NCBI GenBank assembly: GCA_024349245.1
Contig: JALDNG010000524.1
Span: 62,001 to 126,000 of the forward strand
Direction: 5' to 3'
Origin: Neodontobutis hainanensis
Lineage: Eukaryota > Chordata > Actinopteri > Gobiiformes > Odontobutidae
Length of the DNA: 64,000 nt
Below the pieces are notes generated by a model that saw only the letters and a program-made list of their open reading frames with translations, did no database searches and was not told the DNA's origin. The position numbers and the translations under genes are program-made. Positions 38,666-53,800 of the stretch are shown piece by piece; within the stretch, counting starts at the first letter, position 1, and each line of letters opens with the position of its first letter.

Positions 38666-41389
38666 TTTCACATATCAATTCATTACTAAGCATTTCCTTA
38701 AACTAGACTTTGTCAATATATTTTGTTAAAAAATTTAAACAGAATTTAACCATTTTAATAATCAGTATTTTTGATTTGTAACATTTCATAAAATATATAT
38801 GCAATCTTGTTTTCTATTATCTTATATCAAATTGGAAAATTCCATAAATAAATCTCAGTCATATTTAATAATATTAAGAAGAGAATCACATATATTTATC
38901 TCAGTTATAATTAAATTTTCCTTGGCGAATTATAATACAAATAAAGAAATCTAGTTTAATGAATGCTAAATTTGTACAAATGCTATTAGGTGATTTTGAG
39001 AGAAAATGTTAATTGAAATGCATTCGCTAAATCGATGGTAGAACAATTTATCAATGAGTTCAAAAAATTTATTTTATCACATTTTCAATTTCCATTACAT
39101 TAGAAATTTTATCATTATATTTTCATCAAGAAATTTAATGATTTAAAAAATTCAAATAATTTTATTTAAAGGACAGTTTAAAGACAACGAATTTATTTTT
39201 CATGGATGTTATTGTGTGTATATTTCATCTTTGTATTCATGGGGATAAAAGATTGATTAAATTGATTTCGATATTCATTTGATGAACATAAATAGGATTA
39301 ATTATTCTACCAAATAATATAATAACATGATAATTTACGAGTTCCTAGTATTATCATTATATTATGAAATACAGATATAGAAAATATTTTTGACATCAAA
39401 GAATTACAGTTGATTAATCATTGTTCAATGATTAGAGCTTGATAAAAATAAAAAATATTTTTACGAAATTTGTTTATATTCAACGACAATAATGATACTA
39501 AAATTCCACAAATGGAATTTAAAAAAAAAATAAAATAAAGAAACCTTAATTATTTAATGATTTAATGCTTTTAGAAACAGCATGTAAGATCGAACTTTAA
39601 TATCAACTGTTAAAGCTTCGCTTTTTATTGTTATTTTTTATATTTCATTTAAAATTTAGAAATATTATTTATGATCTATAAATGAACATAGCAACAAATG
39701 TTGAATATCTGTTAAACCTTTTACACTCAGTTTATTGAATATATTTAGAAAAGTAAACTAAAGATTTTTCATTTACTGCATATTATATCATCATTGAATT
39801 AAAAATTATTGTCTTAAAATGAGAACAGAAGTATAGATAATCTTTTTTGTTCTTATTAAATTAATTTTTAATTTTATACCTGAGATTCACTTCATGTTAT
39901 CGTATAAAGCGTCGTGAATATTTTTATTCAAGTTGACTGAAAATATTTTTTTTATTATTTTATCATGAAAAATCATTTATGAAGAAGGAAGAAATATTTT
40001 TAAATTTATCTGAATAAAAACGCCTATTATAAGTTTTTTCGGTATTTAAAGATCATTTTCCCTGTGAGATAATTTTATTATTATAACATAAGGAGATTTC
40101 AAAATCTCGATATGATTTACCTTCATACATAAAAAACATTTTATTTTTAAGTAGTGATGATAAATATTGAAATTTATTCTGTTTTGAAGAAAAATATTTA
40201 AATTGCATATGTTTCCCTAACTGTCACCATAACAGTATTAATAATCTTAAACCAATCGATAAAAATTAATTTAACTAATTTTATTGTATCTTTATAATTT
40301 CATCTAAGATTAAATTTAAAATTAATAAAAAAAATTATAACTTTCAATGTGGCAAATTTTTCCATTCTCAATACTCAATCAATCGAACGTTCTGAGTTTC
40401 GACCGTTAAAATATTATTCACGTTAATTGTTTTTAGATATAAATTAATATCATTAAAATTAAAAAAATTAACGGAAAAGGGAGTAACTATGTAATTTAAG
40501 ACAATAAATAGTTCTACTGGTGACGGTTGATGAGCATTCTAATTATCAATAAATTATTTTGTCATGAATAATTTTATTATTGAGATTGATTTTCTTTTTT
40601 TTTGTGAAGATGAAACAATAATTATTTTTTTGTTAATATCGAAACTTATGATGGTGAAAATTTCAGAAAAACAAAGAAGGCTCATCACAACATTTATATC
40701 ATATGTAAGGTTCATATTTATTTTCGAAAGTTCAAAGAATTTGAGTTAAGTTAAAAACTCAATAACCAAAACTGAAAATAAAGAAAATTATAACTCGAGA
40801 CAAATTCTATAAAATAGTAAAGATAATAACTTTGAAAATATAAGAAACTCAGATTAAACCCGTTTATTTGTGATATAATTTAGCAAATGGACATGACAAA
40901 AAATTTTAATATTAAGAAAAATTTATTTAATTTGTTACCATGATATGAGCTGTGTCAAATGCAAATAATTTAACGTTGTGATTTATTTAGTTTTAATAAA
41001 TGAATAAATCAATAAAACGAATCTAATTAAACAAAAATCATTGGTGATCATATGTATGTAATAAGATTTTAAGTATCATTTATGTCATTTATAAATGATT
41101 ATTAAATATTGTATTCCCAACTATCATTCTATATTGTTAAAAACATCTGTATTTGGTTCATTGTCGAACATAAATTCATCGGTTTATATGACAGTTCATC
41201 ATGATATATGCATAGATGTAAATATAAAATAGATTATTTATGTATTTTAAATATTTTGGACAACATTCCATATTGAAAATAATAATATTTAAGCCGAAAT
41301 ATAATAATTAAACAAAAAATACTTTTTTTTGATTATTGTCTCTTGCTATTAATTAACAAATAAATAAATAAGGCTTTCAACGTAAAAAC
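38666..41389. other. AT-rich stretch without recognised genes
   Basis: Chance-length frames only. Low-complexity A/T tracts, with no RNA gene or repeat array. Confidence 0.6.
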
Positions 41390-42720
41390 TGAGCAGACCG
41401 CATTAGCCGTTTTTAGTTTTAAGCAATGATTAAGTTGTTGTTTTTATTCTCATACGCGTTAGGAAAATATAATCAAGCAGAAATAAACAGCTAAACCTAA
41501 ATCTGCTATGAAGTATATTAATTACGATCGTTTCTAAGAATTTAGGATCCAATTGAATTAATTTTAAGTTGTATTTAGATTCATCTTTTTATTTTTATCC
41601 AGAATATCTGGTTTTGAAAATACATTCCTTCTCTGTCACTCATGGTTGGAAAGATGCAATAGACAATGCTATAAACCCTCAACTCAATAAAAAGAGTACT
41701 CTATGTTCACGCTATTTAAATCTCTCTCCTCAATCAAGCAAATAGCCCTCAAACAAGTTATTTTGAAAATAATTTTCCAGTTGATCACGATAAAATTGTT
41801 TTTAGAAGACGAAAATATTATTGATGAATATTTTCTAACGATACTCCAGAATGCTAAATCGTCCCAAATAGAGTTAGAAGAATCAAAAAAAACTGGACGA
41901 TTACTTATTGACTATATAGCTGAAGAGACGCGAAGAGCATATCTTTATTTTTAGGTTCCTCAGCAATTTGAGCAATCTGAAGCTTAAAATGAAGAACTTA
42001 TTCGTGGTATTTCACCAGATAATACTATCTGTGTAACTTTTATGGTTAAAACAATGTTAATTATTCAGCGCATCGGAAAGAGGAAATGATCTCGTTTTTT
42101 TTACTGTCAGTTCTAATCCTTTTATTCCTATGTTGACTTGGTTTAGATTTGATAATCTATGACTCTGAAAGCAAATGAAATTAGAATAGAAGTCGAAAGC
42201 ATTTGACATTTATATATTTGTCTGATAGACATCTAGAGAACTAGAAATATAAAATTATTTATTGATCCATTGTACCGTGCAACATTCTCAAAGTTAATTT
42301 GAGTAAAATACATTAAAAGTTGAATTGATTGCCGGACATACTTATCCTATTCGTATCTCAAAAATACTCCTCCATACAGTCATGGCAGATATAGATGTAT
42401 CAAGTGATATGTATTTTATTTAAATAGAATTATCGGCAAAAAATCATACAGCAGGTGGTTATATGTAAATAATGTCAGCTGAACTTGTCAATCTAAAATG
42501 TGTTTATCAATTCTTTCAAACCACTAGAAAGGTTTCTGGATGTTATTTTAAAGGAGCAGGGTTTTTATATTTTAATTCGAGTAGGCTCAAACCGATATTT
42601 GCTATATTAAGGAAGTTGAAATTTCAAAGATTCATTATGTCGACGTCGAAATTGGGGTCAGCTCAAAAGTAATTACAATACAACCTATTCTTGAAAACTT
42701 CCATATTAAATGCACGCTTA
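41390..42720 (+). mobile_element. Gag-like retrotransposon fragment (element 3)
   Basis: This less AT-rich block contains two Gag-like signatures on the plus strand. 41991-42020 reads E-E-L-I-R-G-I-S-P-D, like the F-[IL]-+-G-[LI]-x-P block of gypsy Gag. 42541-42579 reads C-Y-F-K-G-A-G-F-L-Y-F-N-S, like a CCHC knuckle C-x2-C-G-x-x-G-H-x4-C with the second Cys, His and last Cys replaced. The open frame 41703-41954 (83 codons, ATG start) includes D-Y-I-A-E-E-T-R-R-A and precedes the first block, as the Gag core would. No RT or integrase follows, so it is either a Gag-only fragment or an element whose pol part has decayed. LTRs were not found. Confidence 0.4.
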
Positions 42721-44654
42721 GATATTTTACTTAAAAATAAATTTTAAACTGAGAATATCAGATATTTTATCTATGATATTCTAATTTTGAATCTGTATTT
42801 AAAATATCGAAATTTAACATCTTCCAAATTAAATATTTTTTTGTGCATAAAAGATAAACGGGGATTTATGTAAATCATTTCACTTTTTGACTTTATTTAT
42901 CATCAATTTATTAAGACTGTTTGAATAAGCAAGTCAATGAGTGATAATTTTTATCAATTCAATTTATCACCTGCAAGGTAAAGAATTTAATATTTTTATT
43001 ATTTAGTCATCTCAATTTTTTTTAAGTTTTTAAATTTAGTTTTTGATAATATAAATTAACCATTTTATCTGTTCTTGACATCTCCAATACTTTGAAAAAT
43101 TCAAATTAATTTTAAAATAACATTGAATATATTTTAGCGCCTTTTATCTAAAATATAGAAAATTTTAATTTATAAATATCATATTAAGCATATTTATAGG
43201 ACAGAACGCATAAAAGTAATCGCTCTTTTAAATCTTATTCGAATAATATTATTTCCATGAGCTTTAGAGAATATCTTTTAAATATCTGGAAATATTCAAA
43301 TGTAAATTTCTTTAGAGTGAATGATCGATTGATAGAGATTTTAAAATTTAGAGGTATGGAATTTAATAAAGAAAAATATTTTTATATATGTTGTGATTTA
43401 ATAAAATTATATACACAGAAAACACAAGATTAATAAATGTTGGTAGTTAGCTACCCTAGTTGATTAACCAAGATCACTTTTTAATGAAACTCGTAAATTT
43501 TAAAGTGATATCAAGTGAATTTGATAATTTCTGAAATTAAATAATCCGTTTATAACAATTCAACACGAAAAATCGTAAAAAACGACTTAATTTTATTACA
43601 TTTTTTAATAATAAAAAAATTTAAGTATGAACTTTTTTATATTAATATGTGAGACACACATGAATCGATTTTTAATGGTAAGTCTTTTATTCATTTGAAC
43701 ATACATCATAGGGTTTTTAAAGAAAAATAGCTTCTTTAATAATGTGAATATTTAAAACATAAATTTATTAGAATTGATCACCATTTAATTTATATTTTAT
43801 TTTTCATTAAGTCGAACGTACATTTAGTCAATGTAAATTGAAAATAGTATAATATTATGACGTTTTTCACTCTTCAGAGTTTTTTGGTGTTTTTATTTTT
43901 AAAATTAAATTTTATTCAATAAAAAAATTGTAGAGTTAAAAATTCTTGATATGAATAAGTGTTTTTTATCTTATTTTAAAGATATTACTTAAAAATAGCA
44001 ATCAATTATTATTTTATGAATTCAGAATAAGTAAAATATACCATGTGATCGATTTTATGTCAATGGTTAAATTATCTTTGATTTTTGTTAGATACGTAAT
44101 AGAAAACATCAATTTTGTTAAATTTTCTCTATAAAACTTCGATAAGTATAACTTATCAAATAAAAAGATCCATATATACTTTAAAGATGGAGCTGCAAAA
44201 ATAACTTCATGTTAACATAATTTTTTGAGGGAATGAGATTAAAATAATCAACCAATCTATAAAGAGATATGATTTTATTAAAATTTTGATTCTTTCCTTT
44301 TATAAAAATTTATATTTCTTTTGATATCGGATATTACATCGTATAAATAACATACTTTATTGGATAATTTCTATGTTTTCATTGAAATAATTCAAATATA
44401 ATTTAATCCTTATACATTCGAGTTTTAAATATTCTTTTATTTGAGAATATATTAAACCATAACATTTGGGCTTTTTTGGCTACTAAGTATATTAAAATGG
44501 CTTAACATAAAATACATGGAACAAAATGAATAAAAAACTTATAGGTATGATTTGTCAAGCTGTTGAAGGAAATAATGAGAGTTGTAGAGTATAAAATTCT
44601 GACATAGTTCGATTACTGGTTTTTAAACTAAGTTTGGGTGACGAATGAGCATAC
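42721..44654. other. AT-rich stretch without recognised genes
   Basis: No motif. A small hairpin ggtag-ttag-ctacc at 43442-43455 is noted. Frames are of chance length. Confidence 0.6.
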
Positions 44655-44795
44655 CTAAAAGTATACTTTTAAAGAAAGTAACCTTGGCGAGTAATAAGTA
44701 GCCCCATACAAAAAATATTGAAGTTTTTTACCTGCAACATATAATTTATTTGCTGCTTTGATCATTAAGAAAACACCTATAGTTTTCGAAAAAAT
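44655..44795 (-). pseudogene. RNase H relic of a gypsy element on the minus strand (element 7)
   Basis: Read on the minus strand from 44783, a 42-codon frame begins T-I-G-V-F-L-M and continues with N-K-L-Y-V-A-G-K-K-L. In gypsy RNase H the sequence after the catalytic TDAS reads A-I-G-[AV]-[VF]-L-x-Q, then x-x-x-P-[VI]-x-[YF]-x-S-[KR]-x-L. A few codons later F-L-Y-G matches the [YF]-L-x-G block that normally comes 25-30 residues further on, implying a deletion of the A-E-x-N-Y block. Upstream, in the same frame, F-S-K precedes T-I-G, where D-A-S-x-x-x would be. It is the only transposon relic read on the minus strand. The frame ends at a TAG at 44655-44657. Confidence 0.5.
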
Positions 44796-44859
44796 GTTAA
44801 GCCACTATAAACAACCTAGATGGTACTAAAAGTAATATTTTGTTGAATATTTAGTATTA

Positions 44860-47800
44860 TTCGTTCCCAGATAAGGTGAAACTGACATTTTTTCAATTAT
44901 TTATATCCAACAATTCTCGTGAACTTTAAATATAAAGAAAAGTTTGCTTTATTGTTTATTATCATTGTTAAAATATTAATTCACAAAATAATTGTTTATT
45001 CTAGAAATCTTTTTGATAATTTATTTTGATCGTTTTTGAAATCATTTTTAATAAAATAGATTTTCAAAAATCGATATCCTAGATCTCTTTATTATAATTG
45101 AATTTAAGGTCATGTTTGTGAGATTGAGTTTCATTTTATTTATTCATACGTTTTGAATTATATATTACATGTGTTATTTTGATGAGAAAGCTAGGTTTGA
45201 TAAATTTGATTAAAAACATTGTATATGTATCAACATTTTTCCTAATATAAATAGGTTAGATGACCATAAGATGCCTTTGAAGTATAACAAAATTGAAGAA
45301 TATTTTTGATTATTTATCCAATAAAATGGAATTTATTCAAAAAAATCTCAAATAGTTTAAAACTGTCATACTGAATTTTAGTGTACATTTTAACCAATCT
45401 AAATATGTTTTAAAGTTAAGAATATATTTGTTACATTCCGACTTACGGAAAAATATCTGTAAATTTAATATCTATCTTTGAAGATTATATCATGCTTTTT
45501 AAACCATAAATATTTAAAAATCAATTTTATGTGTTTGAAACAAGCTGTGACATGTTTATAATGCAAAAAACTATTGATATTACTTAATTATATTTTAAAA
45601 AGTGCATTGTGTTCCATATATTTATAAATTTATTGATTGATTAAAAATAAATATTTAATATATTTGATCTTTGTGGTTCAAATATAATTTTCTTGAATAA
45701 ATGCAAAAGTAATGTATCAGTTAAGTTCTGGAGTTATTTACTATCACTTAAATTAACTTTACTGAATTATAGTGTATCATTAAAATGAGATTTTTATATT
45801 GATTCTATAATATTTTTATTTAAATTAATTAAGATTTCAATTTCTTAGTTTATGAAGCATAACTGTTCAAATTTTAATGAGATACAAATTTTTACAGATT
45901 TTATCATTTATCTCTTTGTCTTTTCATAGTAGGTCATAAAAACGCACTTTTTTGATTATTAATTAAACATTTTAGATTTTTAATCAAATGTAAGTGTGTG
46001 TGACTTAATGGGTTTTACTTTCAAAAGTTAAAAATTATTAATATGTTTATAAACAGATTAATTTGTATAAAATGGAAACTTTGTTCATAATTGAGATAAT
46101 AAACCATTTTTGGTTATTTTTTGTAATAAAACTCAAAATATATTTTTCTTCTTCAATCATAATTCATACTTTGTTAATGATTGTCCATTAAATAATTTTC
46201 CTTTTTTTATGTTCTTTCCCAAAACCAGTCACATGGATGTGATAAATTTAGATATTTTTTAATCAATTTATTTTAAAATTTAAAATATATTTTCGTTAAA
46301 AATAAAAAATAACTACATCACAAAATTCAGTATTTAAATTTTTAGATTGTATAATAACTTTATTCCAATCCAAATGCAATAATCCTTAAATAATTTTCGT
46401 CAAAGGATAAAAATATTAACCTGTTTTAAAGAATTCAAATCAACTATTTTCAAAGTTAAATAATGAGAAATATATCTGATTTTTTCAATCTTAATAAGAA
46501 AAATGTTAAACTCTAAATCTATCTCAAAAATAATTTGTAAGTTACATGTTTATAAAAATACTTTAATCTTAAGCCAAACAAATGTATTTACATTTTTTTA
46601 TTGTTTTTGATTGTACAAGTTATTCATAATTTATTTTGAAAAATTTGAAATTATAGTCATATAAAAATTATTGGTTAACATTTTTATAAGATTTAAATTG
46701 TAACTCTCCTTGAAATGATTCATAAAATAAATTCATTTTCTAAATTTAGGAAAATAAATTTATAAAAGCTGTATTAAATTGATAAATATATTTTATTTGT
46801 TTTTGTAAAGTTGATAAATTAGGTATATCAATGAAATATCTATACATTATAAAATTTTGTTTATAGATCAACCATATCCTGGTTTAACATTGGTTCTTAT
46901 CAAATTAAATATTTGATATTTAAAACATTTTCAATTTTGATGTCCTCTCTAAATGCTAACAATAAAATATGAATATTTTAATAACTGAAAAATGTTTAAA
47001 TAATTTTATGTTAACTTAACATATAAAATTTTAATATTTGACGAAAAACCTTCACATCTATATTATGTGAAAATATTTATATTTGAAATGCTCGAATAAA
47101 AGTTTGTGTGTTTTGGTGATATATATATCATTATATTATTTTAGTTTCAATTTATATCGGTCACTTTTCCAATTTACTGTAAATTTCTTATTTAAGTTTT
47201 GTTAAATATTTTTACAGAAAAATCAAAATAAAATAACTAAGTATGTCATTATATTAGGGTAAAAAATTTTGAAAATTTTTGTCTCTGTCACCATTTTTAT
47301 GATAATTTAATTGCACATACGTTATATTAACTTCGAATTTTAAAATGAATATTTTTAAATTTTAAACATCGAAAAAATAAATTTAATCAAATAATTGTCA
47401 AGGGAAGAACTTAAGCGAAATATCTGTGAAAACCGATATAAGTTTTTTCAAATATAACACCTCCGAAATCATTTTGAAGCTTTTCAAGAAGTAATTATTT
47501 TGATCTTAATTTGATACACGATCATTATTCTGTTAAAAATATATAAATAGGAAGAAAATGATAATTTCAAAATATTCGATAGAAGATTTATGGATGAAAT
47601 TAAAATTAAACAAATTCAATCTGGATTTTTAATATTTTGTTTTTAACTTAAAAGTAGAAATTTGAGAATGATTTACAAATGAAAAAAACATATATTTTAC
47701 ATGCTAAAGGTTATTAAAAACTATCAGATTCTATCTAAAAAACAGATGCAAGGTAAGTTCATGTCAACTTTAAAAAAACATGTCAATCTAAAATAATTTT

Positions 47801-50800
47801 ATTCGAATATATTATACTTTTGAAATTAAATGTGTATTTTATTTCTATAGATTCGTAGTAGGAATCATACTTAAAATGTAAAAATAAGTCTGTAACATAT
47901 AAATTGAGAGCTGGTTTATTTACACCTTCAATTTATTGAATATAACTAATTAAATATGTAAAATAAAAAAATTATTTTTTAAATATTACGTTCTAAATTG
48001 AATATTTTTTCATATAGATCTGTTAATTTAAAACGATCACATCGCATTTGATAATCATGATTTTTCAAATAACCGTCAAAATTTATAAATTGATAAAAAA
48101 TTAGAATAATTTGACAATTTAAATTTCACCATTTATTTATTCTTATTATTAAACTGAATTAATTGGACATTATGATAAACTTATAACATAAGGTCATATT
48201 CGCTATTTTGGATTCTATATTAATATTTTTGAAATACTATTTGTTTAACTCATTTGTGTAAATGTGACTGTCTATTCTAAAAACATGAAAGCATCAAAAG
48301 TAATTTTAATCACTTTTCAGATATATCCAAATGAGTTAAATTCATTCTTTTTTATAAAAGTTAATGGTTGAGACTAACATAAAGGAATATCTGAGTATCA
48401 ATCTTTCAAACAATTCATACTATCTCAAAAACTATACTCCATTTAAATTGATGTTTATATTTAAAATCAAATATTTGCATGAAAAACTCAGCTTGGTGGT
48501 CTAAATCATTCATAATTTGAAAATTAATGATTTTTAACATTTTAAAATATTTGTAATTTCTCATGATATTTTTACACACATTTATGACGAGACCTCGTAT
48601 CTTTTTCCATCATTCAAATAATTGTCATATGATGATTAAAATAAGTTGACTATATCTATATACGTTAATTTTACGATGTTTGATTTCGAATTATGATCAG
48701 ATAAAGAGTGTAAATTCTCATTCATATATATTTTTATATTTTATTTCTCAAATTGTTAAGATAAACACTAAATTTTAATGTTTTATCAGTGTATTCTTTT
48801 TGGATTTTATAGATCATAAGTTATATCTAACTATAATGACAGCATTAGCTTTATTTCAAACGTGCAAAGTGTGTATAATAAACAATACTTATGACATTTC
48901 TGATTGAGATTATAATTAAATGTTTGATCAAATTTCGAAAAAATAACTTATCCCAATCTTTAAATCTTTTTTTTTGACTGTTAAAGTCAAATTTTCCTAA
49001 TTAAAATAGTTCCATATTTTTAATTTGTTACCGCTTTATTTTTGATTATATTCTATAATTTTTCAGTGTGAAAATATCAAATAAAAGGTTCCAAAAATAC
49101 TCAATAAAAGATTTTAAATTGTCATCAAAAAATAAGAACTAGGTTCATTTCAAAAACATCATGAATTTTGTTTGTAAGGTATGACGCTTTGACATTCCTG
49201 ACGCTGCATAATTCAATGTTATTTAATTTAAAATTTCACATAAATGGTAGTAATTAACAGTTATTCGTTGAAAAATCTGTAATAATAAAAGTAAAATAAC
49301 ATTTTAAAACGGCATACTCAAATTTCCATGAATAATTTTTAAAATATAAATGACTAGCCATGTATATCGAAAACCCAAAATATTTCTAATTTAGATAGAT
49401 TTCAAATTCTATATAGTCTTTTTAGTTTTTAATAAAAAACCATCTATCTCAAATATTCTCAGCACCAAAACCTTTTTTAAGAATGTTATATTTTTGTCTT
49501 ATTTATAATAATAGTAAAAATTTTAACCTGATTTTTTTTATCTTTTGCAGATTTATAAAAAATACAATATTTTTGTAAATTATCAAAAATTTAATTTACC
49601 AAAGTTATACTCTTGCTTATATTTGTATATATATTCATCTTTAGATCTTTCATCGAAATCAATAATTCTAATGTTATCAAAAAACAAAGATTTTCCATTT
49701 AAAATTTTACAAATGGTAGATAAGTTAAGCATTGTTAAAACTGAACAAATATCTCTGTGACTAAATATATTATATTTTAAATTGTTAAGTATATCAATTT
49801 AATTAAAAAAATTTCATATAATTAAATTATTATAATATTTGATAAACCTCACATGTTTTACTAAATATTATGTTTCTTGTTTTTCTGATAAATCTAAAAT
49901 ATTTATCTGATTAAATAAATCTAATTGATACAGATATTTATAAAATATTCAAAAGGGAATCATGAAAATTTAATCTTACATTATAATTCGAAACATTCAT
50001 AAATTCACTATTTTAAACATTTTATTTTGATTTTAATAAAATTCATATTTTTATAATCAAATATAAATAAATATATAAAAGGAGTTGTTTCAAAAGCTCT
50101 CGATTGTGAACAAAAACCAAAATTAGGAACATATTTTTTCGAGACATTAAGACATGTTGAGAGAAAGAAAAAGTATTAAAACATTTATAAATGTATAATA
50201 TTAAACAAATAAAATTTGTAGTTGAGATGATGAAGAGCAATCATCCCTCTGGAAGACTATTAACATATAGAAAGTTGAAATACGTTTAAAAACGTATATC
50301 TATATTAATGAAAAAGAAACTGAAAACGATCGTTCCTTGAAAATTGATGATTAATACTTTTGAAGTATAGACATGATAAGATCTAAAAAACTTAATAGCA
50401 GTTCATTTAAATAATCCTTTATTGAACGGGTTAATGTTCTGGCAGACACATTTTTATAAATTGAGAATACCGTAAATTCAAATTTATTGAATTTGCCAAA
50501 TCTGTTTTAAAACCTGTTATTATCCAAAAGATTAAATAAATTTAAACTTTAATTAAAAATACTAATTTTATTTTCATTCAAATATCAAAAATTTTTTATT
50601 CATCTGAATAATTTTTAATTGTATAAGTATTAAAATGCTTTCAGACATTTCGAACCAAAGTTTTTGTGTTATTGTTAGATAAAACATATTTCATTTTCAT
50701 TCCTCAATTTTGATGTTTTAGTCTTTTTATTTTAATACATTAACATTATTTTCACATTAATTTATTTAATAATTTTCCTGTATATTATAAAAATAATAAT

Positions 50801-53800
50801 TATGTCAAATTTGACATTTAATCAAAATATCTATTTAATTTGAAAAATAAATATTAACTGATGACTTAATAAATCAAATTTCAGAAATATTTAGCAGATA
50901 GAAAGTATTAAATATTGATACAAAAATTGAAAAATATTAAGATCTTAAATGTCACTATAATAATTTATATAGCTATACATTTATAATTTGAATATTATGA
51001 GGTATTTCATGTGGCCGACGGTCATAATTAACTCTTGTTAATACTTCATAATACAAGCATATTACTTTTGTAAATTGATGTCGTGTTGTTTCTTTTGTAT
51101 TTTCCATCTAATTTTACTGTTTTTTCTATTGATTAAAAAGATATTTTGTTAACATACATTAATTTTTACTTTCATTCTCTACATGATCTAAACCATGTAT
51201 CTTTGAATAACTCATTTTAGATTCGTTTCTTTTTCCTTTTATAACGTTTTCTGCTTTTATGAATTAAAATTATAATTAAAAAGTAGTATATATTTTCGTG
51301 AAAAACTAAACATCCCAAACCATATTAGTATTTTTCATTCTATCACTTTATATCTACATCTACATGAATGCATTATGATGTAAAATTCGTTTAAGCAACT
51401 TTTTTAATCTGTTTATGTTTTATGTCTTTTTTAAAGAAACAAAAATTCTGACATCTAATTTTGCGCGATTGTTTATTTCATGCTTTCAGATATATTTTAA
51501 TCTCATTACTTTATATAAGTTGTGTATTTGTAAATTTGATTCAATTCTTAATTTTAGTTGGACCATTATTTCACTGTGCCGTTTATTTACGAATTTTTTA
51601 ATTAAAATAGAGTTTATCTTAAAATTATATAAATTACATTGTGGTTTAGTAAATCGCTGATTTTTGGTTATTTCGTAACTTTACTTGAATAAAATTCGAT
51701 TTTATTGACAATTTTACATTAAAAGTTATTTTTAAAAATATATTTTTGATAATAAATTCATATTATAAACTTAATTAAATGAATAAAACATGGAAAATTA
51801 CTCTGTCGATACAATTATCAAGAAATATGATTTTATTACCATTTTTCTTATAATCTCGTGAAAAAATCATAAAATATGAAATATCTCATTCGAAATGATA
51901 TGATTTAAAGCAAAAAAAATGAAATTAATATCTATGTTAATTTCAAACATTTGATAAATTATAATTGACCGAGCTTTAGATTACTCTACAAATATTCTTG
52001 TTAAGATACATCAGAAAGAAATATAGATACTTTCAACTTTTAATTGTCAATAGTATATTAACATTTTACCTACAGTGAAGCTGACCGTAATAGTGGAGCG
52101 ATTAACATATATTATTATTTTTATATCGCAGTTAGGGTCTTGATTAAATTATAAAAATAAACTTGTCATCATATACTATATCTGGTTAATTCAATTGACA
52201 TTCAAAGCTAATATATAAATTTATATTTATTTAACAAATTTTACAAAATAAATAAATCAAAGAATACAAATAAAACGAAAAAAAAAATATTGAAAATAAA
52301 TAGTTTTATATTAAGTAAGTTTCCTCATCAAGCATTTAGAAAGCTAACATATATTTAATTAGAAAATCACGATTTTTTATGATTAATGATTTGTGAATTA
52401 GACGATCGTTTATTATTGGATTGATTATTATATTTTCAATTTTATTTGTGCGCAATCCCATATTATGATAATCTTTTTATTAATAAAAACCACACATTCA
52501 CAAAATATTTTGATAAAAATAAAAATTCAAAATAATTTTTCTAATATCTTTTAACATTTAAAAATCTCAAATTTAATTTCTTTTGACAAAACAGAGACAG
52601 GAGGATTTTTTTATTTAAATTTATAAAATCGTAATTATCATGTTCTATTAGATATTAATTCATGATTTTTCTTGAAGATATCTCAAACAGTGAAAATACC
52701 AATTCAGTGATAATGACAATGGTGATTCGTTTAATAGTTCAAACTTAATGCCATGAATATTAAAAAATTTTGAATGAATTTCTTCAAGTGAGATCTAGTG
52801 TTGTCGATAAAAAAAACATAACAAATATAACGTCATCATCGCTAACTGTCTTAAAATTGTTATGGTAAATTTTTAGAAAGCTATAGGTGTTTTAATCTTC
52901 ATAGTATTTTTCGCCGTTAAAGAAATATTTATGTTATACCTTATTATAACTTACTCAATGTCCAATGTAATTTTAGGAAAGACTACTTATATTGTAATAA
53001 TCATAGATATTATGTTATATTTTGTAAATTCAACCATGTACTATTCTAAATAAACATAATCATGAATTCTGTCAGCATTAATGATACAAATTGAATTATA
53101 AAATGTTTATCATTTACTGCATAAATTAAAATAAAATATAATATTTATCACTTGCAAATGATATTTATATAATTATTCGATTTTTAAAAAGACAAAAATA
53201 TTTAGATTTATGAAGTTTACACCTAATGGTACTATAATTAATTAAGTATTGCTGAGAAATTCAATACAAAACTATTGAAACTCAAATAATTTTCAATTTG
53301 CCTTAGAATGGAGATATTAATGATAAATGGTCTTTCATAAACGAAAAATATTGGGAAAGTATAAAATACTCATTAAGTAATTATAAATATAAAAAAGAGA
53401 CGCGCGGAATTAATATTTCTATTCCTATGAATGTATTCTTTAGTTTAATTTAGATTAAGCCTTAAAGTATTAAAAATAAAATTTTAAAATCATATTTTTT
53501 ATTATAATTACAACGATTTAATACTTTTTTTATTCATTATTTTAAATAAAACTTTTTTGATTAAATCAATAACATTTTGAATCTAAAACTTGATGTAATA
53601 TGTTTTTAGAATTTTTGACACAGTTAAAATATTACTGTTTTAATTTTTCAACAATAAAATTTTTATAATTATTTTATTTATTTGTCTAATCGAATAAAAT
53701 ATGCAAAATTAATTTCTTCTTAAATGAGGTAACTATATATTTTTATATTTAAGGATATAAAATTGAAGTTCAAATAATCGATATTTTTTGGAAATAATTT

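Noticed and set aside
42255..42410. Retropepsin-like pieces (I-D...A-T-F-S near 42262-42290 and D-V-S-S-D-M-Y-F-I near 42390-42416)
   Set aside because: They would place protease upstream of the zinc-knuckle-like sequence at 42541, the wrong order for Gag-Pol, and the spacing is too short; the D-x-G triplet itself is not readable.
43442..43455. Hairpin ggtag-ttag-ctacc as a terminator or tRNA arm
   Set aside because: Five base pairs only, with no T-run context or adjoining arms of a tRNA.
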